The notes under the pieces were generated by a model. The model was given only the letters and a program-made list of their open reading frames with translations, made no database searches and was not told the origin of the DNA. Shown here in pieces: positions 8,163 to 17,734 of a stretch of DNA of 40,938 bases. The translations under genes and the position numbers were made by a program. The stretch's first letter is position 1; every line of letters begins with the position of its first letter. Source of the stretch: CAZQHK01 sp964593455 (lineage in GTDB: Bacteria; Muiribacteriota; CAYSPT01); the NCBI GenBank assembly GCA_964593455.1, contig CAZQHK010000039.1:1-40938 (forward strand). The letters are read 5' to 3'.

Positions 8163-11132
8163 TCAAAGAGAAGACGTTTCGTGATCGGCTTCGAGTCTCT
8201 GAGCTCTTTGATCGCCATGCAGCCACAGCGACCGCTTCACTTGCTCCATGTCTCCCGTAAGTTTGGAGAGCTTTTCCGTCAGGCCAAAATCGATATTTTT
8301 CGCCCATTCCTCTTCTATGATCGCGCGGCCGGCAAGCAGGTAGGCATTCGTGAGAGTTTCATCCAGCCTGGCCAGTTCGTCTTTCAGGTTTTTCAGGTGA
8401 GAAACCATGGTTTTGACTTTTTCCCAGGTTCCCGATAGCTCGTCTACTACCGCTTCTTCCTTCAAAACAACGTCAATTTCTTGGGAAATCTCACTCCGGT
8501 CATGAACAACTCGTTCCAAATCATTGTGGATTTCCCGAAGACGCGGCGGGAGATTTTCGATGGGGGAATAGGCCAGCAAACGTCTGCCGAGATCAATAAG
8601 TTCTTCGTGATAAAGCCCCTTCAGTTCCAGGAGTTGAGCTTTCAGCCTTCTTTTCCTGATATAGTCGCTCAGCAGAGTGAATCCACCGAAATAATAGAAA
8701 ACACCCACACCCAGCAGGATGCAGAGCAGAAACCCTGATACGGTTGTTGCCGTCAGCCCGGTTTCCGGGAAGGACACGAACAGGCCGGCCGCGCTCATGC
8801 TTCCCAGGGCATTCCAGACGGCCGCACGAACGAAGCGGGAACCGGGACTAAGCGGTGGAGACACGGTGAATCTAAATATTTCATCAGATTCTGAATCGCC
8901 CAACGAATCCAGGGGAATACCGTCTATCCAGACGGCAACCATCGCCGGAGACGAATCACTACGGGAGAGCTCCACTTTCACCACCCCTGTTCCGTCTGTG
9001 GCCTGCGTGTACTCCAGGGTATGTATCACCGGCGGACGCAACCTGGTAATAGGCAGCGGAATGAAGACACTTCTTCCCGAAGTGGAGCCGGGAGGCGTCG
9101 GTTTGACTATCAAAAACCGGGGTCGGTCCACGTCACAACGTACAGGGATATCCATATTAACTGAGCCAATCTCGAGGAAGGACAGCTCTTCCTCCGGTGC
9201 TGTCCACAAATAATCCCAGGTTTTTTGTTCCTCATCCTCTGCCAGTAACGATAGCTGGGTAAGAGCATTCTTCCCCACATTAACTATCTCAGCCTTTACC
9301 TTGACCGTTCCCGGCGCTTGAGCAGATGGATCGATATTCAACCGGTACAAAATGGGTCTGGCCTCATCCGGATACGGTAATGCGCAAACGTTCTCCCGTA
9401 AGGTGACCAGCGTGGTTTCATAGACGGCGAGAAGATCTTTCAGTTCCGTGAAGAGCGTGTCGGCCGCCCCGCCCGGGAGAACTTCATCTTTATTGTCTCT
9501 GAACACTTTGATAATCCTGGCGAAACAAACATTAAGGCGTGCCCGGGTTAATAAAAGATTTCGGGAAGTTCGAGATCCACCCAACTGACCCGACCAATGC
9601 ATGGTCCGTACCAGATGAGAATGAAAAACAGACTCTTTCAGCCATTTATCCAGGGCGCGGACGAAATCCGCCAGCAGTATATCAGCTTCAGCGTTTCTTA
9701 ACCGGGAAACCATTCTTTCAATTGAAAAGCTCAATTCGATAAAACGAATTTTTTCCCTGTCGAGAAAAACTTCCAGGGCTTTATGCTCCTCTTTCGCCAG
9801 AGTGTTGAACGACCGGTCAATTTTCTCAGTACCCTGGAGAAACAGTTCCGGTGCGGTCAGGTTGCGTGATATATCATTGATGGCGTCAGAGAGCCTGAGA
9901 GCCGTGTTGGGAATGATTCGCTCGGTCCACCACTTCACCAGATCTTCTTCACCAGCCTCAAATGTTGTGAGATGGTTGAGCATACCGGAACGTGAGGAGT
10001 TATTGTTGTACCCCAACGGTTGAGCCAGCGTTTTGACCTTTTCCTCCAGGTTAAGCGAGTTTTCATCGGTAATGCGAAAAGCAGTGAAGACCTGTTCCTG
10101 GAGACGCATGGCCGTTTCGATTCTCCGGTGATAATCACCAATTAAGGTTTGCTTTATGAGAGCGGCAAACTGATCGGGGCTGTCGTGGGTTTTAACGGAG
10201 ATAAGCAGGCAGGACAGGAGGAGGTCCCAGACCCGGCAAATTTCGTATTCATTGCCAGCCGGTTCTCCAGCCAGAGATGACTCAACCTCCAGAAGTTCCC
10301 AACTGCTGATAAGACATGCTGTGGCCAACCGATGAGTATCCATTTGATACTGTCCACTTGTCCGGGTAATCGATGTCCCGGGAAAAGAGATTTCTTTTGC
10401 CAGACTGACATCGACGGCATTAATCGTGCGCCACCAGGCATCAAACTGCGCCGCAATCGGCTGGAGAAGCACCGCCAGGCGATCTGCGTCATGTCCAAGT
10501 TTTTCATTGAAGGCAGCCAGGTGATTCAGTATCGACACATGATATTTAAACGTCCTCAAAACAGCTTCTCCGTCTTCTATTTTTCCGGAGTAGAGTTTTT
10601 GAAGCGAGGCCCGAAGGAGAGTGCCGAGATCTACTAGAGGCCGTCCACTCGCTGAAGACAGCTTGTCAACGCCTTCCTGGAGACGGACAAAATAGGAGGT
10701 ATCGAGAGACAGCGTGAAATCAACTTGTTTGAAAGTGTGCTCCTCGCCGCCAGTCAGCGGCAGCTCGAAAAAACCATCGTTCCCGGTCACGGTCTCGATT
10801 CCCATGTATTTGGGAAGATCTGAGGAGGTAACCGTTACCCTGGCGTTGGCCACCAGGCGGTCTTTATCCGGCTGCAGAGCATCCGGAACCCGAGCAAACA
10901 AACCATCCGGAACAGAGGCGGTGACCCGGCCTCTAAAACCGGTATGCCGGGCTCGTAGAATGACTGTCACCACCGGCTCTTCGACAAAACCCGGCTTACT
11001 TACTTTCAAACCGAGCTGTATAGTCCCGGTTGCTATTGGCTTTGATGAAACACTCAGGGCCGATTGAGGCAATGTGCAACAGTTCCACCACAGTAGCAGT
11101 ATCAAAAAAACAGTACGTCTGTTCGCTAACAA
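8163..11132 (-). CDS. Large secreted/membrane protein of unknown function, single C-terminal transmembrane helix and cytoplasmic coiled coil
   Basis: The 989-residue product has an N-terminal signal peptide (RTVFLILLLWWNCC..., about residues 6-28), a long extracytoplasmic region of about 770 residues with beta-sandwich-like ends and a helical middle, one transmembrane helix near residues 795-820 (VSGFLLCILLGVGVFYYF), and a charged cytoplasmic tail of about 160 residues predicted to be coiled coil. No family was recognised. The TTG start has a GGAG ribosome site eight bases upstream and lies 13 bases after the response-regulator stop, so it is the third gene of the sensor operon. The topology would allow it to link an outside domain to an inside partner; that role is inference. 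Confidence 0.75.
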   Translation of the reverse strand: MLANRRTVFLILLLWWNCCTLPQSALSVSSKPIATGTIQLGLKVSKPGFVEEPVVTVILRARHTGFRGRVTASVPDGLFARVPDALQPDKDRLVANARVTVTSSDLPKYMGIETVTGNDGFFELPLTGGEEHTFKQVDFTLSLDTSYFVRLQEGVDKLSSASGRPLVDLGTLLRASLQKLYSGKIEDGEAVLRTFKYHVSILNHLAAFNEKLGHDADRLAVLLQPIAAQFDAWWRTINAVDVSLAKEISFPGTSITRTSGQYQMDTHRLATACLISSWELLEVESSLAGEPAGNEYEICRVWDLLLSCLLISVKTHDSPDQFAALIKQTLIGDYHRRIETAMRLQEQVFTAFRITDENSLNLEEKVKTLAQPLGYNNNSSRSGMLNHLTTFEAGEEDLVKWWTERIIPNTALRLSDAINDISRNLTAPELFLQGTEKIDRSFNTLAKEEHKALEVFLDREKIRFIELSFSIERMVSRLRNAEADILLADFVRALDKWLKESVFHSHLVRTMHWSGQLGGSRTSRNLLLTRARLNVCFARIIKVFRDNKDEVLPGGAADTLFTELKDLLAVYETTLVTLRENVCALPYPDEARPILYRLNIDPSAQAPGTVKVKAEIVNVGKNALTQLSLLAEDEEQKTWDYLWTAPEEELSFLEIGSVNMDIPVRCDVDRPRFLIVKPTPPGSTSGRSVFIPLPITRLRPPVIHTLEYTQATDGTGVVKVELSRSDSSPAMVAVWIDGIPLDSLGDSESDEIFRFTVSPPLSPGSRFVRAAVWNALGSMSAAGLFVSFPETGLTATTVSGFLLCILLGVGVFYYFGGFTLLSDYIRKRRLKAQLLELKGLYHEELIDLGRRLLAYSPIENLPPRLREIHNDLERVVHDRSEISQEIDVVLKEEAVVDELSGTWEKVKTMVSHLKNLKDELARLDETLTNAYLLAGRAIIEEEWAKNIDFGLTEKLSKLTGDMEQVKRSLWLHGDQRAQRLEADHETSSL

Positions 11133-11145
11133 CCAATTATCTCCG

Positions 11146-11814
11146 CTATTTTTCCTGATTTTGAAGCCAAATGACCGCGTATCGCATCAGTTCACGGCCG
11201 GTTTTGAAATGAAGTTTTTGCTTGATGTTTGCCTGATACGTTTCAACTGTTTTTACGCTGAGAAAGAGCTTGTTGGCAATCTCTCGTGTTCCCAGTCCCA
11301 GGCCGATCAGTTGAAACACCTCCAGCTCACGGTCGCTGAGCTTAGCAACAAAGTTACCATGTTTCTTAGCTCCACCATGAACTGCTTTGTGTAGCAAGCG
11401 ATTTGAGATAGAGTTACTGACATAAACGTCTCCTGCGAGGACCAGGCGAATGGCTTCCAGCACTTTTTCCGGCGGCTCCTCCTTCATGATATAACCGCCG
11501 GCACCCGCTTTGAGAGCTCGTTCCGCATACAGAATCTCATCATGCATTGAAAGAATCAGCACTTTAGCGGAAGGAAACCGCTCCTTGATAATCCTGGTCA
11601 GCTCGAGACCACTGATGTCTTTGAGGGATATATCAACAATTGCGATGTCGGGACAGGATTTACTGATTAAGAACAAGGCCGAGTGCGCATCCCGAGCCTC
11701 ACAGCTCACAACCAGATCACTCTCCTGGTTGATTAACTGGATCAAACCCTGGCAAACAAGCGGGTGATCGTCAACCACGATCACCTTTCTCTGGCGAGGT
11801 TCTGTACTGAGCAC
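11146..11814 (-). CDS. NarL/FixJ-family response regulator (REC + LuxR HTH)
   Basis: A 222-residue cytoplasmic DNA-binding response regulator. The receiver domain (about residues 9-125) has the acidic pair VDDHP, the phospho-acceptor Asp in IAIVDISLKD near residue 61 and the conserved Lys in MKEEPP near 111. The C-terminal LuxR-type helix-turn-helix (about 155-215) contains LSDRELEVFQLIGLGLGTREIA and the recognition segment LSVKTVETYQANI. The GTG start is supported by AAAAGGAGG upstream. It lies 30 bases after the histidine kinase stop, and the HisKA_3 kinase type is the usual partner of NarL-type regulators. Its targets are unknown. Confidence 0.95.
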   Translation of the reverse strand: MLSTEPRQRKVIVVDDHPLVCQGLIQLINQESDLVVSCEARDAHSALFLISKSCPDIAIVDISLKDISGLELTRIIKERFPSAKVLILSMHDEILYAERALKAGAGGYIMKEEPPEKVLEAIRLVLAGDVYVSNSISNRLLHKAVHGGAKKHGNFVAKLSDRELEVFQLIGLGLGTREIANKLFLSVKTVETYQANIKQKLHFKTGRELMRYAVIWLQNQEK

Positions 11815-11843
11815 AATAAGTCAAACCTCCTTTTTGCCGGCGA

Positions 11844-14498
11844 TCATTCCCAGCTGCTTTCTCCGTAGTCACTACCCTGCCCCGCGAGCTTTTCCATCGG
11901 CAGGCTGCATGATATTTCAGTCCCTCCGGACTCGCGAATAGCGAAGGTCGCCCCGATGCTGTTTGCCCGGTAGCGCATAATCCGTATTCCCATGCCTTCG
12001 GATTCAGAATAAGAGTCGGGAATTCCCAAACCGTCATCTTCTATAGTCATGATAACATTATCCTTATTCAACTCCAAGCGGACATTGATAGTCTTTGGCC
12101 GGGCATGTTTGACGGCGTTGGTTATCGCTTCTTGGGCTATCCGGAAAAGATGGGTGGCTTTGTCCGGGTTGGTAATGCGAATGTCATTAAGACAGATAAA
12201 CCGGCAGGAAATATCGTGCATCGTTACGGTCTGTCCAACCAGTTTTTCCAGACTTGATACCAGGCCTTGATCATCCATTTCCACCGGGCACAAGCCCTGG
12301 GAGAGTATGCGGGTACGCGCGACTGTTTCCTTGATTAATTCGGCCAGTTCGGCCGCCTCCGCCGCCTCCGGCAATCCGGCTGAAACCAACTTTTGCTCCA
12401 TGGCTTTTATCATGTATGCTATACCGGTGAGCTGCTGGCCGAGCCCGTCGTGCAAGTCCTGGCCGATTCTCCGCTGCTCCCTGGCGCTGATATTAAGCAA
12501 CTCTGCTTCAAGGCGCAGCCGGTCGGTTATATTCCGCTGGACTGATACGTACGAGTAGATTCTTTCTTGAATGTCTAACAACGGAGATATTTGGAACTCG
12601 CAGATGAATGTGCTTCCGTCTTTCCTCCGGTGGCGATGGGAACCGGTCCAGACCTTTCCCGAAGAAATGGTTTTCTTGATATCTTTTTCTATCGCTTCAG
12701 CTATGGGTTCGACTTTTAGAATGACCGGGATTTTTCCCTTGAGATCATCAAGAGTATATCCGTATAACTCTTCCGCAGCTTCATTCATATAGGTAACCTT
12801 AAACGCTTCATCCGTTACGATAATCGCGTCCTTGGTCTGCTTGGTGATGGAACTGAGAAGCAGCATAGTCGATTCCACCCGCTTGCGCTCGGTGATGTCC
12901 ACGACAGAGACTAATACCTTTTTCAACGTCTTTTCGTATCCAGGTGCCACGCAGGCCCTGATCAGGGTATGACGTTTCTCTCCGCGCAAGGTGATACTTT
13001 CGGTTTCATCCTCGAACATGGTGCCTCCGGTGAAAAAAAACAGCAACTCTTCTTTGAAGACCGCCAGCGACTTATTTGTAAAAAGCGTGTTCAAACCATC
13101 GCGAAAATCCTCAATCGACGTGGCTCCGTATATCTCTAGCGTCGTTTTGTTGACGTTCAACAATTTCACCAGAGAGGCACATTTTGTCACCGCCTCCGGG
13201 TGATTGTCAAAATAGGCTCTGATATCTTCCGTCCCCGATTCTCTGAGGCGGTCGATATAGCGTTTAACCTCCGAGAAATCTTGTTCCCAGAGCGAAATCG
13301 GGGAATCCTCAAACAGGACGCGATAGTGTATCTCGCTCTCCCGTAGCGCATCTTCCGCCTGCTTGCGGTCGGTGATATCACGGGTAACGCCGAGCACCGA
13401 AACGACCCGGTCTTTATCGTCGGTAATAGGGCTGAGCCTGGTATTGATCCAACGCTGCCTCTCGCCGACGATCATCGTGCTTTCCCTTACCAGCCCCTTG
13501 GCGGTGCTGAAAACTTCCCGTAAACTCATTTCAAATTGCGCGGCAACTGGCGGTGGAAAAATATCTTTAACTTTTAACCCGACGAGCTTGCTCCGTTTGT
13601 CTCCCAACGCCCGGGCGGCCGAAGAGTTCATGGACAAAATAACCATGGAATCATTGATCTGAAAGATATGGTCTTCGGCGCTTTCGATCAACGTGCGATA
13701 CCGGCTTTCGCTCTCTTTAAGCGCCTGCTCGTTTTTCAGGCGCTCGGTGATGTCGTGGGCGACACCGACCAGGTATTTTCGGCCGGTGGCAGGATCGGTG
13801 AAACGAGACTTGTGACTGGTAAACGTCAGCAGTCCTTTACCTACATCGAGGTGTTCCTCTACGAGCATGGTACGGCCGGTTTTAAAGACCTCTTTGTCCA
13901 CTTCCCGTAATTTCTCCGCGATTTTTTTAGGAAGAAAATTGAAATCGGTTTTCCCGAGAATATCTTCCCGCGGTACTCCGGCGAGTTTGCAGGTAGCGTC
14001 GTTGGCCAGGAAGTAACGTAATTGCTCATCCTTGACAAAGACGGGATTGTCGATAACGTTTAAAATATCATCCAGGAATTCTCTGGATTTTCTAATGTCT
14101 GCAAACTCAACCTCTTTTTTCACTCGTTCCAGGGCTGATTTAGCGGATACCGTCAGACGTTTTATATGTTTCGGCGTCTTGATAATATAGTCCTCAAGCC
14201 CCGATTTCATGGCCTCTACCGCCAGCTCTTCGCTGCCACTGCCGGTAAACATGATGACGGGACACTTCGGATAGCGTTTCTTGACCTCTGCCAGGACCTC
14301 GAGGCCGTTGGTCCACCTGAGTTGGTAGTCGGTTATTGCCAGGTCAAACCCGCCGGCTTCAAGGTGCTTGGCCAGGGTTTCAGCATCACCTGCTGTAACA
14401 ATTTCAGCCTCCGGAAACTCCTGTTTCAGGAGTTCGGAGACCAGTTTCAATATAGCAGGCTCATCATCAATAGTAAGAAAACGGAGTGGTTTTTCCAT
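11844..14498 (-). CDS. PAS-domain sensor histidine kinase with N-terminal receiver domain (HisKA_3 type)
   Basis: This 884-residue kinase has no obvious membrane segment, so it is probably a cytoplasmic sensor. Domains in order are: a receiver (about residues 5-120, acidic pair LTIDDEP, acceptor Asp in LAITDYQL); four PAS modules (about 140-260, 268-380, 388-545, 555-670), most ending in the DITER/DITDR motif; a HisKA_3 phospho-acceptor region with REQRRIGQDLHDGLGQQL near 685; and an HATPase domain with the N box EAITNAVKHARP and the G1 motif IEDDGLGIPD. The ATG at 14498 is preferred to the TTG one codon upstream. The promoter -10 box ends only about ten bases upstream, so the mRNA appears leaderless. 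It heads an operon with the response regulator and the 989-residue protein. Confidence 0.95.
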   Translation of the reverse strand: MEKPLRFLTIDDEPAILKLVSELLKQEFPEAEIVTAGDAETLAKHLEAGGFDLAITDYQLRWTNGLEVLAEVKKRYPKCPVIMFTGSGSEELAVEAMKSGLEDYIIKTPKHIKRLTVSAKSALERVKKEVEFADIRKSREFLDDILNVIDNPVFVKDEQLRYFLANDATCKLAGVPREDILGKTDFNFLPKKIAEKLREVDKEVFKTGRTMLVEEHLDVGKGLLTFTSHKSRFTDPATGRKYLVGVAHDITERLKNEQALKESESRYRTLIESAEDHIFQINDSMVILSMNSSAARALGDKRSKLVGLKVKDIFPPPVAAQFEMSLREVFSTAKGLVRESTMIVGERQRWINTRLSPITDDKDRVVSVLGVTRDITDRKQAEDALRESEIHYRVLFEDSPISLWEQDFSEVKRYIDRLRESGTEDIRAYFDNHPEAVTKCASLVKLLNVNKTTLEIYGATSIEDFRDGLNTLFTNKSLAVFKEELLFFFTGGTMFEDETESITLRGEKRHTLIRACVAPGYEKTLKKVLVSVVDITERKRVESTMLLLSSITKQTKDAIIVTDEAFKVTYMNEAAEELYGYTLDDLKGKIPVILKVEPIAEAIEKDIKKTISSGKVWTGSHRHRRKDGSTFICEFQISPLLDIQERIYSYVSVQRNITDRLRLEAELLNISAREQRRIGQDLHDGLGQQLTGIAYMIKAMEQKLVSAGLPEAAEAAELAELIKETVARTRILSQGLCPVEMDDQGLVSSLEKLVGQTVTMHDISCRFICLNDIRITNPDKATHLFRIAQEAITNAVKHARPKTINVRLELNKDNVIMTIEDDGLGIPDSYSESEGMGIRIMRYRANSIGATFAIRESGGTEISCSLPMEKLAGQGSDYGESSWE

Positions 14499-14507
14499 CA
14501 AAGACTG

Positions 14508-14536
14508 ATTATATCAGTGATTAAGACGATTTGCAA
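14508..14536 (-). promoter_or_regulatory. Sigma-70-type promoter of the histidine kinase operon
   Basis: On the minus strand, TTGCAA (14531-14536) is spaced 17 bases from a perfect TATAAT (14508-14513). The predicted transcription start is at about 14501, within a few bases of the kinase ATG at 14498, implying a leaderless or near-leaderless transcript. Confidence 0.85.
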
Positions 14537-14553
14537 TGTTCATTTATTTACCG

Positions 14554-14582
14554 TTGCAAGTTTGATCGGCAGTGTGTAAAAT
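14554..14582 (+). promoter_or_regulatory. Sigma-70-type promoter of the OppB-like permease gene
   Basis: TTGCAA (14554-14559) is spaced 17 bases from TAAAAT (14577-14582), with TGTG just before the -10 box. The predicted start coincides with the ATG at 14590, where no ribosome-binding sequence is visible, so the transcript looks leaderless. It is back-to-back with the kinase promoter. Confidence 0.8.
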
Positions 14583-14589
14583 ACCGCTC

Positions 14590-15573
14590 ATGAAAGTACT
14601 GGCACTGAAGACCCTGAAACAGACTGCCATTCTCGCGCTTACGCTGCTGGGAGTTACTTCAGTCACCTTTGGGCTTCTCAACCTGCATCCCGCGCGTGAT
14701 TTAGACGCAGCAGTCTTCAGCAAAAGTATGCCTGAATACCTGGACCGCAGCGTCCCGCTTGCCAATCGCTATTTCAGATGGCTGACCGGCGTGATGACAC
14801 TGAATTGGGGAATTTCCTCACGAGACGGCAGACCGGTTCTGGAGAGACTCCTTGAACGGTTTCCGGCCACGATCATACTCAATCTTTCCGGTATCGTCTT
14901 CGCCTTCGTTATCGGGATTCCCCTGGGAATTCTGTCAGCCTGGAAACATGGAAGTCCGGTTGAACGGGTCATGTCCTGGATCAGCTTCCTCCTCTATTCA
15001 ACTCCCAGCTATTTTTTGGCTCTGGTGTTGATACTGGTTTTTTCCATTCAGTTGCCAGACTGGACCGAAAACCTATTCGGGACCAGGCTGGAGCTTCCCA
15101 TATCAGGAATCAGAGATCCGCTCATTCCAGAACATTCACCTCTCTTGGCCTACTGTCTCGACCGTTTGAGACACGCTGTGTTACCGGTCATTACACTGAC
15201 AGTTTTCGCCGCTGTGCACCTGCTCCGCTTTACGAAAGCCGCCATCCTGGAGGTAAAAAACAAGGAGTGGATTTTGGCCGCCAAGGCCCGCGGTATTTCA
15301 CCGTGGTCCATTTATTTCAAGCACTGCCTGAAAAATGCGCTGCCGCCAATTCTTACTGTGGCGTTCTTGATGGTTCCCGCCCTGCTGGGAGCGAGTTTTA
15401 TAGTGGAGATTGTCTTTGCCTGGCCCGGTATCGGTTTTCTTACATACCGGGCAGTGTGGGAACGTGATTTCGCGCTCATCATGGGTGGAGTTACCATGAC
15501 GGCGTTGTTAACGCTTCTGGCCACCGCCGCCGCCGACGCCCTGTCACGGTTGGCCGATCCACGATCGGGCTAG
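14590..15573 (+). CDS. ABC transporter permease, OppB/DppB family (orphan)
   Basis: This 327-residue inner-membrane permease belongs to the peptide/nickel/oligosaccharide-type ABC transporters. It has an N-terminal helix (ALTLLGVTSVTFGLLNL), the conserved LNWGISSRDGRPV region, and further helices around FAFVIGIPLGILSAW, PSYFLALVLILVF and VLPVITLTVFAAVHLLRF. The coupling EAA-type loop is VKNKEWILAAKARGISPWSIYFKHCLKNALPP split over about residues 220-250, and LLGASFIVEIVFAWPGIG and ALIMGGV are family hallmarks. The GTG at 14572 is an in-frame alternative, but the promoter placement favours the ATG. No second permease or ATPase is adjacent. A family-5 binding domain is present in the fusion gene at 21615-24620 and could be its partner, which is only inference. 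Confidence 0.93.
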   Translation: MKVLALKTLKQTAILALTLLGVTSVTFGLLNLHPARDLDAAVFSKSMPEYLDRSVPLANRYFRWLTGVMTLNWGISSRDGRPVLERLLERFPATIILNLSGIVFAFVIGIPLGILSAWKHGSPVERVMSWISFLLYSTPSYFLALVLILVFSIQLPDWTENLFGTRLELPISGIRDPLIPEHSPLLAYCLDRLRHAVLPVITLTVFAAVHLLRFTKAAILEVKNKEWILAAKARGISPWSIYFKHCLKNALPPILTVAFLMVPALLGASFIVEIVFAWPGIGFLTYRAVWERDFALIMGGVTMTALLTLLATAAADALSRLADPRSG

Positions 15574-15601
15574 GAGTCCTCATATTTCACAAGCACTCCT
15601 G

Positions 15602-17437
15602 CTAGGGATTTTCGTTGAGTTCTTCGGTAATTCCTATTTCCGGTGCCGATTCCAGTTCTACTTCCGGTTCGAGAAACTTGATATTTTCAATGGCACTCTT
15701 CAACTCATCAAGAACAAAGCGTTCTTGATCGTCGGACAACGCTCGTCCAAGATCTTGAGACAGCTTGTCCAGGACCGTTTTCTCCAGCTCTTTTGTAATC
15801 TCTTGCGTACGCTCCGGAGAGGCCTCTCTCAATTGCCCGGTCTCTTCGAGGACTATTTTTTCTATCGCCAGCTGTGCCCTGTTTTCAAAGTTGATGATCT
15901 CTCCCGGGCTTTCAGCGTCCAGGTCATCGTACCCGAACTCATCGGTTTTGTCGGTGAGATCTTCAATCACGACCTGCTCCTGCTCTTCTGCCTGAGCGGA
16001 CTCTTCAGAGCGCGCCTCTGATGTGTCGATGAGAAATCCGCGGCCGGGAAGGTTAAGACTCGAATACTGCTCAATAAGACCGTGAATCGTGTATCCACTC
16101 CATCCGGGTGAGCGAGCGTAGAGATGCTGCCCTGCTGCCAAGGGGACACCGATAAGAAGAACACTCAACACAGCTCCAAGAAAAGCCTTGCCGCCGGACC
16201 TAAAAGGCGCCGCCGCCAAAACACAAAGACTGTAGAGAAAAACCAGGGGGAGGATAACATTAATTCCGAGGTAGAGCGGCTTCAGATAGTCAATTGGTAG
16301 CCATCCTTTTAGGAAGGCAGCGTCAAGGCTGTAGATATCCATGGTGAATGGGGTCTTGCGGACCAAAGCAATGATTACCGGTACTATGCTGTAAATGCCG
16401 AGACCGGTTAAAATCAGCTTGATAAAAGCTTTTTTCTTCCCCTTTCTCCAGACGAAGACAAGAGTGAAAAAAGCGATTACCAGCAGTCCCGCATACGACC
16501 ATGTGTCGGCACCCTGGCGGAATGCGCAAATACCAATATGTCCTGTAGGACCGGGGATTATCAAGGATAACCAGGAAATTCCCAGATAAGAAAGCGCCGC
16601 CAGTTTGAAGAGTCCGTTAGCGGTACAGGTCTTTCTGAAAAGCGTGACGATGATCAGTTCGAGCACCAGTACTCCAGCCAGTATCTGGACGATACGGTCG
16701 TCAGTAAAAACACTGATAACATCCCCAAGCGACAATCCAAATATAAATCCGTCCGCAGCGGTCGCCGAAGCTTCTTTAAAATCCATAAACCGCACTCTGA
16801 ACGCTTCCACAAAGAACGCGTTGAAAGCCAGCACCAGCAGGACTGTAAGTATTTTAACAAACAGATTCTGTTTCGGAGCAGACGTGGTCGCCGCTATGAC
16901 CGGGGCAACCGGGTCTGTTTCCGTTTTCACCTTTTTCACCGGCGGTGATATCTCCTCTACCGGTTCCGACTCCATGCTGGCGCCGCATCTACCGCAAAAC
17001 GCAAAGATTTCCGGCATTGAGGACCCGCAGGCGGCACAGACTTTTTCAGGCCTCTTTGCTGGTTCTGGTTCAGTAACCACCGGTTCAACTTCCGGCGCCG
17101 GGGGCGCGAGAACTGGAGAAGCGGCCGGTGCAGATTCAAGAGACTCGGCTTTTTCCGCTTGAGGTTCAGTAACAGTTTCTGCTTCAGCCGGAACAGTCTC
17201 GGTTTCACTGAGCAGTATATCCATTTCACTCATCCTCTTTTTTAACTTCCGGGCAAAGTAACGAATGGTGAGATTCTGATCTCCGGAAACAGAAACCAGA
17301 TTGGTGTTGAGCGTGCGAACCTTCTCGGGTGAAAGCAGTGTCAGATCTGCATTGGCCAGTTCGCTAGCGGCTTTTTTCCTGACTTCATCGTCGGTACTTA
17401 AAAGCTCAGATACCCACTTTTCGATAAATTCACTCAT
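15602..17437 (-). CDS. Zinc-ribbon polytopic membrane protein with acidic cytoplasmic tail, unknown function
   Basis: The 611-residue product has a helical HEAT-like N-terminus (about residues 1-70) and a Pro/Glu/Ala-rich linker. A zinc ribbon follows with C134-x2-C137 and C148-x2-C151 (CAACGSS...FCGRCGAS), then about seven membrane helices between residues 193 and 440, and a highly acidic, coiled-coil-like tail of about 150 residues. No transporter or enzyme motif was recognised. The ATG has a strong AGGGGGAG ribosome site and a good promoter upstream. The gene is monocistronic and convergent with the permease gene, with 28 bases between the stop codons and only a weak AGGAGT/ACTCCT stem there. 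Confidence 0.8.
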   Translation of the reverse strand: MSEFIEKWVSELLSTDDEVRKKAASELANADLTLLSPEKVRTLNTNLVSVSGDQNLTIRYFARKLKKRMSEMDILLSETETVPAEAETVTEPQAEKAESLESAPAASPVLAPPAPEVEPVVTEPEPAKRPEKVCAACGSSMPEIFAFCGRCGASMESEPVEEISPPVKKVKTETDPVAPVIAATTSAPKQNLFVKILTVLLVLAFNAFFVEAFRVRFMDFKEASATAADGFIFGLSLGDVISVFTDDRIVQILAGVLVLELIIVTLFRKTCTANGLFKLAALSYLGISWLSLIIPGPTGHIGICAFRQGADTWSYAGLLVIAFFTLVFVWRKGKKKAFIKLILTGLGIYSIVPVIIALVRKTPFTMDIYSLDAAFLKGWLPIDYLKPLYLGINVILPLVFLYSLCVLAAAPFRSGGKAFLGAVLSVLLIGVPLAAGQHLYARSPGWSGYTIHGLIEQYSSLNLPGRGFLIDTSEARSEESAQAEEQEQVVIEDLTDKTDEFGYDDLDAESPGEIINFENRAQLAIEKIVLEETGQLREASPERTQEITKELEKTVLDKLSQDLGRALSDDQERFVLDELKSAIENIKFLEPEVELESAPEIGITEELNENP

Positions 17438-17509
17438 GATTTTCTCCCCCTAAATCCGATGCTCTAACGTTATATATTTCGTTGAATTGTCATATAAAAA
17501 ACTTACAAA

Positions 17510-17538
17510 ATTGTAGCACAAAGCGGAGAAGGTCGCAA
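17510..17538 (-). promoter_or_regulatory. Sigma-70-type promoter of the zinc-ribbon membrane protein gene
   Basis: On the minus strand, TTGCGA (17533-17538) is spaced 17 bases from TACAAT (17510-17515), with an extended TGTGC just before the -10 box. The leader to the ATG at 17437 would be about 65 bases. Confidence 0.75.
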
Positions 17539-17734
17539 CAAATGTTGTTCTGTACGTTCTGGAAGTGCTATTCTACATCTATGAAGTCACATCAATGCGA
17601 ACGGTTAAATAAAACAGTCAGGATCGTTAAGACGATGAGTCCCCGGGGCAGTGTTATTAAAACCTGTCTGACCAGGAATGAAGCGACATGCTGCGGGTGC
17701 CCATTCAACAGCAATATGAAGCTTTTGAAAACAA
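17539..17734. other. Gene-free stretch, nothing recognised
   Basis: This segment lies between the zinc-ribbon gene promoter and the terminators of the histone-like gene. A plus-strand 89-codon ORF crosses it, but its composition (scattered Cys, Lys and Arg, no family resemblance, no ribosome site) argues against it being real. I see no tRNA, riboswitch or clear small-RNA structure. Confidence 0.5.

Noticed and set aside
15573..15601. Bidirectional terminator between the permease and zinc-ribbon genes
   Set aside because: Only a six-base AGGAGT/ACTCCT stem with a long loop and no T-tract is present, too weak to call.
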